The notes under the pieces: generated by a model
The model's database searches: none
Seen by the model: only the letters and a program-made list of their open reading frames with translations
Told to the model about the DNA's origin: nothing
Translations under genes and position numbers: made by a program
Part shown: positions 1-5,883 of the stretch, one piece after another
Layout: the number at the start of each line of letters is the position of its first letter
Numbering within the stretch: the first letter of the stretch is position 1
Source: an uncultured Neomegalonema sp.
GTDB lineage: Bacteria > Pseudomonadota > Alphaproteobacteria > Rhodobacterales > Rhodobacteraceae
DNA length: 5,883 bases
Direction: 5' to 3'
Assembly: GCA_937927905.1 (NCBI GenBank)
Contig: CALFWP010000050.1
Coordinates: 1-5,883 of the forward strand

Positions 1-856
1 CTCGATTGTTGCAGCGTACCGTAAGCAGGATGCAAGGGTTAAGCTTGTGCGCTTCAGCCGTAATTTCGGCAAAGAGGCCGCGCTGAGCGCAGGGCTGGAA
101 CATGCCTGCGGACAGGCGGTTGTTCAGATTGACGCGGATTTACAGCACCCGCCGGAGATTATCGAAACATTTTACAACGCCTGGCGCGAGGGCTACGAAA
201 TTGTTTACGGAACCCGCCGCTCACGGGATGATGAAAGCTGGTTGCAGCGCAAATTCAAGACCGGCTTTTATCGGGTGTTTGCCGCGATTTCAGAGGTTGA
301 ATTGCTGAAGGGCGCAGGGGATTTCATCCTTTTGGATCGTAAGGTTGCCGATGCACTGTTGAGATTGCCGGAAAGGGGCCGTTTTACCAAAGGGCTTTAT
401 GCATGGGTCGGCTTCAAGCGTAAATCCGTGCCGTTCGATGTTGCCCCGCGCAGTCACGGCGTATCGGGCTGGAGCCCGCGTCACCTGCGCCGGTTTGCTC
501 TGGATGCGATTACAGCCTTCGGTTCGGTTCCTCTCAAAATCTGGAGTTATGTCGGGTTGTCACTTGCCGTGCCGTCATTCGCCTATGGTGCATTTTTAAC
601 CGTTCAAACAATGATATATGGCGTCGATACGCCGGGATATGCTTCTCTGATGGTAGCTTTGTGCTTTTTTTCCGGGGTTCAGCTTTTGGGGCTTGGCATT
701 ATCGGCGAGTATCTTAGCCGTGTACTGATCGAGGTCAAACAGCGCCCGCTGTATCTCGTGAGTGAAACTGTCGGATTTGATGATCGCCGTGAGCCGTCGC
801 CCGCCGCCCAGGGAGACCCCGGTGCACGGCGGCGTGCCTCCTGTGACAACTTATAG
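1..856 (+). CDS. GtrB/DPM1-like family 2 glycosyltransferase, 5' end missing
   Basis: This is probably an undecaprenyl-phosphate sugar synthase. It would move a sugar from a nucleotide sugar to undecaprenyl phosphate on the cytoplasmic face of the inner membrane. The frame is open from base 2, so the gene begins outside the window; the GTG at base 47 is an internal valine, not the start. About 284 residues are visible, and compared with the usual 310-330 of GtrB proteins some 50-60 N-terminal residues with the first GT-A strands are missing. Visible motifs are RNFGKEAAL (bases 50-76), the metal-binding DxD as DADLQHPPEI (131-160), a YGTRR segment, and GVSGW where the family usually has GESKW. 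Two C-terminal membrane helices follow, in the segments PLKIWSYVGLSLAVPSFAYG and SLMVALCFFSGVQLLGLGII. The family signature GEYLSRVLIEVKQRPLYLV comes next, then a polar tail. The YfhO-like and GtrA genes downstream support the role. The sugar cannot be read from the sequence. Confidence 0.88.
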   Translation, partial: SIVAAYRKQDARVKLVRFSRNFGKEAALSAGLEHACGQAVVQIDADLQHPPEIIETFYNAWREGYEIVYGTRRSRDDESWLQRKFKTGFYRVFAAISEVELLKGAGDFILLDRKVADALLRLPERGRFTKGLYAWVGFKRKSVPFDVAPRSHGVSGWSPRHLRRFALDAITAFGSVPLKIWSYVGLSLAVPSFAYGAFLTVQTMIYGVDTPGYASLMVALCFFSGVQLLGLGIIGEYLSRVLIEVKQRPLYLVSETVGFDDRREPSPAAQGDPGARRRASCDNL

Positions 857-980
857 ATAAATTTACAGCGCATGAACTTCTTTTGAAGAAAATGTTGCTG
901 CGAAATTTCCTTCGGCGATCAGAACACAATGCATAACAGCTTTACCATCCGTAGAATCACACCTGTAACCGGCAAACTGT

Positions 981-3203
981 ATGATAACTGCTAGTCCTGC
1001 ACGCCGTACAGGGCTGTGCCTCTTAGTTTTGGCGGTCGCATGGGTCGGCTTTTGCTGGCCGTGGTTTTTTGGCGGCAAGATCATTCCGTATGATGCCAAG
1101 AACCACTTTTACGGCATGATCCGGTTTTTTGCTACCTCATTTCATTCAGGCGAAAGCCCGTTCTGGAGCCCGTATCACTATGGCGGGTTTCCGATGATTG
1201 CCGATCCTCAGTCGGTGATCTGGACGCCGACCATGTGGATACCGGCCCTGATCAGTGAAACGCCTTCCATGCGGCTTGTTGACGGGGTGCATCTGGCGCA
1301 TATTCTGATCGGGGCCATGGCGATTTTCGCTTATGGACGGCTGTGCGGCTGGCGGGATGAAGCCTCACTGATTGCTGCCGTTTGCTTTATGATGAACGGT
1401 GCCCTGACGGTGCGGCTGGAACATCTGTTGATGACGGTCAGCATGATGTGGATGGCAGTGACGCTGTGGCGGTTGGAGGCGGCAATACAATTCGGCGGGA
1501 TATGGCGCGGCCTGGCCTTTGGCGCGGCGCTTGGTCTGCTGTTGATTGACCGCAATCACGTTGCGTATCTGGCAATCCTATTTTTGTTTTTTTACTGGCT
1601 GTCACGTCTGGAATTCCGCAGGCCGCTGATACTGGGACATCACCGCAGTGTCGTGATTGGCGGTCTTTTCGCCTTTTTGCTGGCTTTGGTGCCGCTGCTG
1701 CTGCTGTTTCAGCTGATCGGTCAAAGCAACCGCCCGAATTTTGATTACGTCAAGGCAAGCTGGCAATCGTTGCCGCCTTCGCAGATGTCGAGTTTTCTGT
1801 TTCCGGAATATTTCGGATCGTTCAAGAAATTCGGTGCCCATTGGGGACCGGCGTCCAAAAATTGGGGGGATTTTACCCTCGCGATCCACCGGGGCATGAT
1901 TTACCTTTATACCGGTACCATAGCGTCGTTTCTGATCCTGTGGATCGGTGTGGGTAAACGCCAGATTTTACAGCCTGGAGCGCGATTTCTGGGCATCATG
2001 GCCGTGGTGTTTCTGATCTATGCGCTGGGCCGGTATACGCCTGTCTTCAGGGTGTTATACGATTGGGTGCCGGGCGTGGATTTATTCCGCAGACCATCGG
2101 ATGCTCTGTTCATCTTTTGCGCAATTATCAGCCTGCTGACCGGCTTGCTTCTGGACAAGGCACTGACGATGCCAAATGTTGCCGTTGGCAAAGTCGCGGC
2201 GCTTGTTATTACCGGTTTGTTTGCCGCTGCCATTACACCGCTGGTGTTCATTTCGGCGCGGTTTGAACGTCTTGATGAACTGGCGCATGATATCGTACTT
2301 TTTGCCGGATTGAGCGCAGGGTTTGCTGCACTGCTTCTGCTGATGCGGCGCGGGGGCGGATGGCGCAGGTTCGCGTTTCCGCTGCTGCTGATCGCAGTGT
2401 GTGCGGAGCTGACCTATTTCAATTCGCGCACGATCCTGAGCAACTGGCGGCCCTTGCACTATCAGCCGATGGAGACGCCGGAAAATGATCCGTTTTTCTC
2501 GCAACTTCCGAAGTTGATCACGGAGCCGGATCCGAGTGGTGCCCCCTGGCGTGTAGAGCTGATCGGCCTGGGCCATACGGTTCAGAATGTCGGACTGGTC
2601 GGCAGTTATCCGAATATTCTGGGGTATAATCCGATCCGACTGGCGGCTTTTGAGCGCTATATCGGCCCTGATATGCAAAATAACGCCGCGAACACCCGTA
2701 AATGGGGCGAGCGTATGACGGGCTATAACAGTCCGATGACTCACCGCCTTGGCCTCCGGTATATTGTCACGGGCGTTCCGATTGAAAAGATTGATCCTGC
2801 GATCCGTACTGATCGTTTTCCTCTGGTTGACACGATAAAAAGGCGCAGGCGGACCGCTTATGTCTATTTTAACCCGCGTGCTGAAGCCCGTGCACGGCTT
2901 ATGACAGATGCGGGTAGGGAGCAGCAATCAGGTGAAATCCGCTTTACAGAATACAGCAATACGCGCCTGCGATTAAAAGTTTCGGCACCCCGGGCGGGGA
3001 ATCTTGTCCTTTATGAATTTGATTATCCGGGCTGGTTTGCGCAGGTTAACGGCAAGCCTGTTCCGGTCACGCGTCATCGTGACATCTTTCGTGCGGTACC
3101 CGTTCCCGCCGGTGTAAGTACCGTGAGCCTGGAGTATAGGCCGCTGTCGTGGCAAAATCTGTCTGGTGCGGCGCAGGGCATTTTGAACCGCTACGGAAAG
3201 TGA
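981..3203 (+). CDS. YfhO-like GT-C membrane glycosyltransferase (putative)
   Basis: This 740-residue multispanning protein resembles the YfhO family of GT-C transferases, which use polyprenyl-phosphate sugars to decorate acceptors outside the membrane. A first helix at about residues 11-30 is followed by an outer loop with PYDAKNHFY (36-44; Asp38 is a candidate GT-C acidic residue) and the region WSPYHYGGFPMIADPQ (62-77). Many hydrophobic segments follow to about residue 480. The FRRPSDALFIF segment (369-379) resembles the PFR-P motif of this group. A soluble C-terminal region (about 490-730) ends in a beta-rich part containing VLYEFDYPGWFAQVNGKPVPV (first 20: 676-695), typical of YfhO-like C-termini. 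The ATG at 981 is the first possible start after an in-frame stop at 966-968, though the upstream ribosome site is poor. The preceding gene ends 124 bases upstream, so the two may be cotranscribed or this gene may have its own promoter; I found no convincing one. The protein ends without the last membrane helix often seen in the family. Donor and acceptor are unknown. Confidence 0.8.
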   Translation: MITASPARRTGLCLLVLAVAWVGFCWPWFFGGKIIPYDAKNHFYGMIRFFATSFHSGESPFWSPYHYGGFPMIADPQSVIWTPTMWIPALISETPSMRLVDGVHLAHILIGAMAIFAYGRLCGWRDEASLIAAVCFMMNGALTVRLEHLLMTVSMMWMAVTLWRLEAAIQFGGIWRGLAFGAALGLLLIDRNHVAYLAILFLFFYWLSRLEFRRPLILGHHRSVVIGGLFAFLLALVPLLLLFQLIGQSNRPNFDYVKASWQSLPPSQMSSFLFPEYFGSFKKFGAHWGPASKNWGDFTLAIHRGMIYLYTGTIASFLILWIGVGKRQILQPGARFLGIMAVVFLIYALGRYTPVFRVLYDWVPGVDLFRRPSDALFIFCAIISLLTGLLLDKALTMPNVAVGKVAALVITGLFAAAITPLVFISARFERLDELAHDIVLFAGLSAGFAALLLLMRRGGGWRRFAFPLLLIAVCAELTYFNSRTILSNWRPLHYQPMETPENDPFFSQLPKLITEPDPSGAPWRVELIGLGHTVQNVGLVGSYPNILGYNPIRLAAFERYIGPDMQNNAANTRKWGERMTGYNSPMTHRLGLRYIVTGVPIEKIDPAIRTDRFPLVDTIKRRRRTAYVYFNPRAEARARLMTDAGREQQSGEIRFTEYSNTRLRLKVSAPRAGNLVLYEFDYPGWFAQVNGKPVPVTRHRDIFRAVPVPAGVSTVSLEYRPLSWQNLSGAAQGILNRYGK

Positions 3204-3213
3204 GGCTGCTATC
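3202..3213 (+). promoter_or_regulatory. Shine-Dalgarno-like GAGG spaced for an ATC start of the GtrA gene
   Basis: GAGG at 3202-3205 overlaps the stop codon of the YfhO-like gene. It lies five bases before an in-frame ATC (3211-3213), which is normal spacing for a start. It is 17 bases from the TTG at 3223, which is too far. No ATG or GTG occurs in this frame between the upstream stop (3184-3186) and the TTG. An ATC start would add IRTL before the TTG-encoded residue and give an N-terminus closer to the usual basic leader of GtrA proteins. This is inference; rare ATC starts are known in bacteria. Confidence 0.35.
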
Positions 3214-3222
3214 CGCACACTT

Positions 3223-3603
3223 TTGCAACAGTTAGCGGCATTTTCCGGTGTCGGCGTTCTGGCGACGGCATGCCATTATCTGGTTCTGGTTGTGTTGGTG
3301 GAATTTGGCGGAATGAGTGTTGTTCCGGCGTCTGCACTCGGCGCGATGGCCGGTGCGCTGACAGGGTATCGTTTGAATTACAGCCTGACATTCCAGTCGG
3401 AAGCATTACACCGGAAAACCGCACCCCGCTATCTCGTCATTGCGGCGTTGGCATTGGCGGCGAATACAGGCCTGATGGTTCTGTTATATGAATGGGGCGG
3501 ATTGCCCTATATGGTAGCACAGGTGATGACCACCGGATTGGTTTTTATTCTGACATTCACCGGTAACAGGCTTTGGACATTTGCAGCGGACACTCCGGAA
3601 TAG
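3223..3603 (+). CDS. GtrA-family membrane protein (putative lipid-linked sugar flippase)
   Basis: This small inner-membrane protein (126 residues from TTG, 130 if it starts at ATC 3211) fits the GtrA family in length and plan. There are four hydrophobic segments at about residues 6-27, 33-55, 69-90 and 95-115. The two repeated signatures of the family are present: YRLNYSLTF (49-57) at the end of the second helix and FTGNRLWTF (112-120) at the end of the fourth. GtrA proteins are thought to help undecaprenyl-phosphate sugars cross the membrane, which fits its place as third gene after a GtrB-like and a YfhO-like gene. It starts 7-19 bases after the YfhO-like stop, so cotranscription and coupled translation are likely. 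The start codon is uncertain: TTG at 3223 has no good ribosome site, while ATC at 3211 has one. The family assignment is firm; the flippase role is inferred from the family. Confidence 0.88.
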   Translation: MQQLAAFSGVGVLATACHYLVLVVLVEFGGMSVVPASALGAMAGALTGYRLNYSLTFQSEALHRKTAPRYLVIAALALAANTGLMVLLYEWGGLPYMVAQVMTTGLVFILTFTGNRLWTFAADTPE

Positions 3604-3611
3604 GGAGTGTC
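3589..3611. terminator. 8-bp inverted repeat at the convergent gene ends
   Basis: GACACTCC (3589-3596) and GGAGTGTC (3604-3611) form a perfect 8-bp stem with a 7-base loop that contains the stop codon of the GtrA gene. The stem lies just before the stop of the opposing 95-residue gene at 3620. Position between two convergent genes suggests a shared transcription end. No run of T follows on either strand, so it is not a classical intrinsic terminator. It may only be a stable 3' end. Confidence 0.35.
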
Positions 3612-3619
3612 ACGCGCGT

Positions 3620-3907
3620 TCAGGTGTCATCGGTGTTGCTGATGCGGCTTAACTGCGTGTTTTCCGATGTCCGGCGTGCAATGATCGCCTGCAGGCTGTC
3701 CATCTTTGTATGCGAGCGTTGGGATTGTAATGTATCCGGTTGTTTTGCGAGATAACGCTCAAGCTTATCCAGTTCTGCAAGCAGTGTATTTTTCAGGTTT
3801 GTACATGTCTGTAATGCTGTTTCATCACCTGCGATGATGGCGCGTCGTTCTTCAGTGTAAATTGCGATGGCCCGTTTTGTCAGTTTTTCAAAATTTATAG
3901 TTTGCAC
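3620..3907 (-). CDS. Small helical protein, possibly FlgN-like flagellar chaperone
   Basis: This gene encodes 95 residues that are polar, almost wholly helix-forming and likely coiled-coil, without signal peptide or membrane segment. I do not recognise it firmly. The pattern EERRAIIAGDETALQ (19-33), then KNTLLAELDKLERYL (39-53), then a C-terminal helix LQAIIARRTSENTQLSR (72-88) resembles short alphaproteobacterial FlgN-type proteins. Those bind the hook-junction proteins FlgK and FlgL before export, and in them an AGD segment, a K-x-LL segment and a late N-x-x-L segment recur. The start is GTG (3907-3905), preceded by a weak GGAAA ribosome site eight bases away. An ATG at 3911 is in another frame and stops at once. 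No other flagellar gene is in the window, so context gives little support. It could equally be an unrelated helical protein. That the reading frame is real is supported by its stop-free length, amino acid make-up and position in an otherwise empty stretch. Confidence 0.6.
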   Translation of the reverse strand: MQTINFEKLTKRAIAIYTEERRAIIAGDETALQTCTNLKNTLLAELDKLERYLAKQPDTLQSQRSHTKMDSLQAIIARRTSENTQLSRISNTDDT

Positions 3908-3911
3908 ACAT

Positions 3912-3970
3912 AGTTTCCGGCATTTGCGTTTTACTACCTTGGGTTGTTTTTCGGATTCTGCCGGAAAACT
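3912..3970 (-). promoter_or_regulatory. Long-range inverted repeat in the leader of the 95-residue gene
   Basis: On the + strand AGTTTCCGGC (3912-3921) and GCCGGAAAACT (3960-3970) are reverse complements over 10 bp with one bulged A; the inner 8 bp are perfect. The 38-base loop is AT-rich. On the - strand the proximal arm reads GCCGGAAACT and contains the only ribosome-site-like GGAAA before the GTG start at 3907. If transcribed, the stem would cover that site. It could be a translational switch, a protein-binding operator, or chance. Confidence 0.3.
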
Positions 3971-4040
3971 TAGAAATGAAGAATTTCAAAGGCGTGTAAT
4001 GAAGGGCTATTCTGGCGCAATATTAACAAAACAAATTAAG

Positions 4041-4095
4041 AAAAACATCTTAAAGTTGATTTTAAGTGTCCTGGTGCCGGGATTTTTACCGGTCC
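4041..4095 (-). terminator. Weak candidate terminator after the symporter gene
   Basis: Read on the - strand, an imperfect GC-rich stem (arms 4089-4095 and 4073-4080, core CCGG/CCGG) overlaps the stop of the symporter gene. It is followed by an AT-rich hairpin CTTAAA-loop-TTTAAG (4066-4049) and then a T5 run at 4045-4041. Order and position suit transcription termination of the transporter operon, but both stems are weak. Confidence 0.35.
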
Positions 4096-5048
4096 TTTTC
4101 AGGTCGGAAAAATCCTTTTAATAACAACGGCGTCATGTACATCGGAAATTGGTACAGCGCGACGAACAGCGCAAAAACGGGGGATGGCGGCAGGGCTGCC
4201 ATGAAAAGTGCGGCATTTCGGTTGCCCCAGATCAGGCCGACCGTCCCTGCACTGTCCCCGGGAACGAGTCGCCTGAGAACGGGGGTGCTGAGCACCTGCG
4301 CCCCGATATTCAACGCGAAGACCAGCACCAGAACAAAGGCCGCCGTTAACGGAGCTTGTATGATATATCCTGTTGCCCCCGCAAAAATCGGCAGAACTGT
4401 TGCGACCATGGCAATCGCGCCGATCCCGTCAAAAAGCGCTGCTTTACATGTGATTACCTTTGCCCCGATCACTGGTCTGAAAATCAGGGCGAGGATTGCG
4501 CCGGTTCCGATCATTCCGGCCAGGCGCAAAGACATCGCGGCCGGATCAAGCGGGACGGCATCTCCAAGCAGCGCAGCGGTGACAAGCGGACCGAGGAAAG
4601 GGGCCAGAAAACTGCCGACGATTGTAATCTCCAGCGCCAGGGCCGCATTCAGACCCAGTAGCAGACACAGCGCCGCCGCCGAACCCAATGGCGGTGCGGC
4701 ACTGATATAGACAAGTGAGGTGGTGAATTCCGCGCTTAATCCGGCCAGTCCCGCGAGGACAAGCATCAGTGCCGGCGTGCCCGCCATCAGCAGGACGCAA
4801 ACTCCCGCAATCAAAAGCATTCGCTTCAGGCGGAACACACCGCGTATGACTGCGATCAGATCGACCCGCAGCATGGCGAGAAAATACATCAAAGCCACAA
4901 ATGCGGGCAGTGCAGGACGCAGAAATGCGGCGAGATCCTGAAAAAACAAGGCAGAAATCGCGCCGAGGGTCAGAAACCACCGCGCTCTTGAGCCGACCCA
5001 TTCCAGCAGGCGGACAAGAGACGTTTCTTTTGCTTTCCTGTCTGTCAA
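4086..5048 (-). CDS. Bile acid:sodium symporter (SBF/BASS) family transporter
   Basis: This inner-membrane carrier has about 320 residues and 9-10 hydrophobic segments, as usual for the BASS fold. Two family regions are visible, numbering from the TTG start. One is AAPPLGSAAALCLLLGLNAA (residues 117-136), continuing into ALEITIVGSFLAPFLGPLV, which matches the crossover helix region usually read as PGG-x-x-SN. The other is GLIWGNRNAALFMAALPPSP (271-290), which matches the second crossover helix. The end QFPMYMTPLLLKGFF is also typical. The frame is open up to an ATG at 5120, but that start would overlap the upstream permease gene and add a Cys/Arg-rich stretch unlike the family. TTG at 5048 gives the normal length and lies 10 bases after the permease stop, although its ribosome site is poor. 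The tight spacing suggests one operon with the TRAP permease. The substrate cannot be told; the family carries bile acids, keto acids and other organic anions. Some sodium-site residues seem replaced. Confidence 0.8.
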   Translation of the reverse strand: MTDRKAKETSLVRLLEWVGSRARWFLTLGAISALFFQDLAAFLRPALPAFVALMYFLAMLRVDLIAVIRGVFRLKRMLLIAGVCVLLMAGTPALMLVLAGLAGLSAEFTTSLVYISAAPPLGSAAALCLLLGLNAALALEITIVGSFLAPFLGPLVTAALLGDAVPLDPAAMSLRLAGMIGTGAILALIFRPVIGAKVITCKAALFDGIGAIAMVATVLPIFAGATGYIIQAPLTAAFVLVLVFALNIGAQVLSTPVLRRLVPGDSAGTVGLIWGNRNAALFMAALPPSPVFALFVALYQFPMYMTPLLLKGFFRPEKDR

Positions 5049-5058
5049 AACGCGTCTG

Positions 5059-5883
5059 CTATCCGCCGGAGCGCCGCATCGTCTCGGGCAGCCATGTTGC
5101 CAGATCCGGAACCAGTACAAGAACGATCACCATCAACACCATGATCAGGAACATCGGAAAGGCGGTTTTGGCGATATAGCCCATCTCGTGTTTTGTAAGG
5201 CCCTGCATAACAAACAGGTTAAAGCCGATGGGTGGTGTAATCTGTGCCATCTCCACCACCACGACAACGAAAATCCCGAACCAGATCATGTCGAACCCGG
5301 CTTCACGGAAGGCGGGGATATTCACCATCGGCTCGACAATCGCCATGGTCAGCACGACCGAGGAAATCCCGTCGAGAAAACACCCGATCACGATATAAAA
5401 CAGCGTCAGTGCCGCAATCAGCTGATAAACGCTCAGGTCTTGTTCGGCGATAAAGGCGGCCAACGCACGGGGCAATCCGGTAAAGCCCATGGCCAGCGCC
5501 AGAAACGCCGCGCCCATGAGGATAAAGGCGACCATTGCCGAAGTCCGCACCGCACCCATCAGCGATGCACCGAAGGTTGCGGGTGTCAGCGAGCCTTGCA
5601 CCAGTGCCAGGGTCAAAGACCCGATCACGCCAAAGGCGGCGGCCTCTGTCGCGGTGGCAAAACCGAGATACATCGACCCGATGACCAGTGTGATGAGCAG
5701 AATGACCGGGATCAGAAACCGCGAGGTCCAAAGCTTGCTGGAAAAGCTGGTTTTCGGTTCCGCTTCGGGGCGTTGCGAGGGAAACATGTAATGCCAGAGC
5801 ACGACATAGGCCATGAACATCCCTGCCAGTGTCAGGCCCGGCACGACACCGGCCATGAACAGCTTTGAAATCGACTCGTTGAT
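5059..5883 (-). CDS. dctM: TRAP transporter large permease (DctM type), N-terminus beyond the window
   Basis: This is the channel-forming subunit of a tripartite ATP-independent periplasmic transporter, which takes up organic acids with sodium together with a DctQ small permease and a periplasmic DctP binding protein. The frame stays open to base 5883 (first visible residues INESISKLF), so the ATG at 5856 is internal. The visible 274 residues correspond to the C-terminal part of a protein of about 430. Counting from the first visible residue, the motifs are AGVVPGLTLAG (11-21), FATATEAAAFGVIG (75-88), FLDGISSVVLTMAIVEPMV (169-187) and the strong signature EMAQITPPIGFNLFV (211-225). All match DctM proteins. 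Eight or more hydrophobic segments are seen. The partner DctQ and DctP genes would be expected past the right edge. The symporter-family gene follows after 10 bases. The substrate is unknown. Confidence 0.93.
   Translation of the reverse strand: MNESISKLFMAGVVPGLTLAGMFMAYVVLWHYMFPSQRPEAEPKTSFSSKLWTSRFLIPVILLITLVIGSMYLGFATATEAAAFGVIGSLTLALVQGSLTPATFGASLMGAVRTSAMVAFILMGAAFLALAMGFTGLPRALAAFIAEQDLSVYQLIAALTLFYIVIGCFLDGISSVVLTMAIVEPMVNIPAFREAGFDMIWFGIFVVVVVEMAQITPPIGFNLFVMQGLTKHEMGYIAKTAFPMFLIMVLMVIVLVLVPDLATWLPETMRRSGG

Noticed and set aside
892..936. 14-codon ATG frame (MLLRNFLRRSEHNA) between the GtrB-like and YfhO-like genes
   Set aside because: A short frame with only a weak GAAGAA ribosome site; frames of this length are common by chance.
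857..980. Promoter or terminator in the 124-base gap before the YfhO-like gene
   Set aside because: The only hairpin is a 4-bp CTTC/GAAG with no T run, and TTGCTG near 895 has no good -10 partner at proper spacing.
2082..2927. 281-residue open frame on the - strand inside the YfhO-like gene
   Set aside because: It has a basic, low-hydrophobicity make-up typical of antisense reading of a membrane protein gene, matches no family I know, and the + strand frame is clearly the coding one.
3971..4048. Sigma-70 promoter for the 95-residue gene in the AT-rich gap
   Set aside because: TTGAAA and TTAATA-like boxes occur on the - strand, but no pair has 16-18 base spacing.
4066..4710. 214-residue + strand frame opposite the symporter gene
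   Set aside because: It has no recognisable domain and lies antisense to a gene with clear family motifs.
5049..5120. N-terminal extension of the symporter to the ATG at 5120
   Set aside because: It would overlap the permease coding end by 62 bases and add a non-hydrophobic Cys/Arg-rich stretch that is just the permease sequence read in another frame.
5188..5868. 226-residue + strand frame opposite the TRAP permease
   Set aside because: It is rich in His, Gln, Arg and Gly, as expected from antisense reading of hydrophobic codons; the permease motifs are on the - strand.

Overview
The window looks like a piece of a mid-GC Gram-negative chromosome. An alphaproteobacterium is my best guess. 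The guess rests on the TRAP-type large permease, the style of the membrane proteins and a small FlgN-like protein; no marker gene fixes the taxonomy.

The layout is two convergent blocks. The left block (bases 1-3603, + strand) holds three genes that make a lipid-linked sugar transfer module. First is the 3' part of a GtrB/DPM1-type family 2 glycosyltransferase. Next is a complete 740-residue YfhO-like multispanning protein of the GT-C type. Last is a small four-helix GtrA-family protein. By analogy with known Gtr and CsbB/YfhO systems, the first would load a sugar onto undecaprenyl phosphate on the cytoplasmic face. The GtrA protein would help move the lipid-sugar across the membrane, and the YfhO-like protein would transfer the sugar to an acceptor outside. 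The acceptor is not evident.

The right block (bases 5883-3620, - strand) begins with the C-terminal two thirds of a DctM-type TRAP transporter large permease, cut by the window edge. Ten bases after it comes a bile acid:sodium symporter (SBF/BASS) family protein that most likely starts at a TTG codon. These two probably form the distal part of one transport operon. A 178-base AT-richer gap follows, with a weak candidate terminator and a long-range inverted repeat. Then comes a 95-residue helical protein that resembles FlgN-type flagellar chaperones only in general pattern.

The two blocks meet tail to tail with 16 bases between stop codons, next to a perfect 8-bp inverted repeat. I see no rRNA, tRNA, CRISPR array, insertion sequence or phage gene. 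The least ordinary points are a GtrB-YfhO-GtrA module in what looks like a Gram-negative, the unclear start codon of the GtrA gene (TTG or a better-placed ATC), the stem that may cover the ribosome binding site of the 95-residue gene, and a BASS-type carrier in which several sodium-site residues appear replaced.
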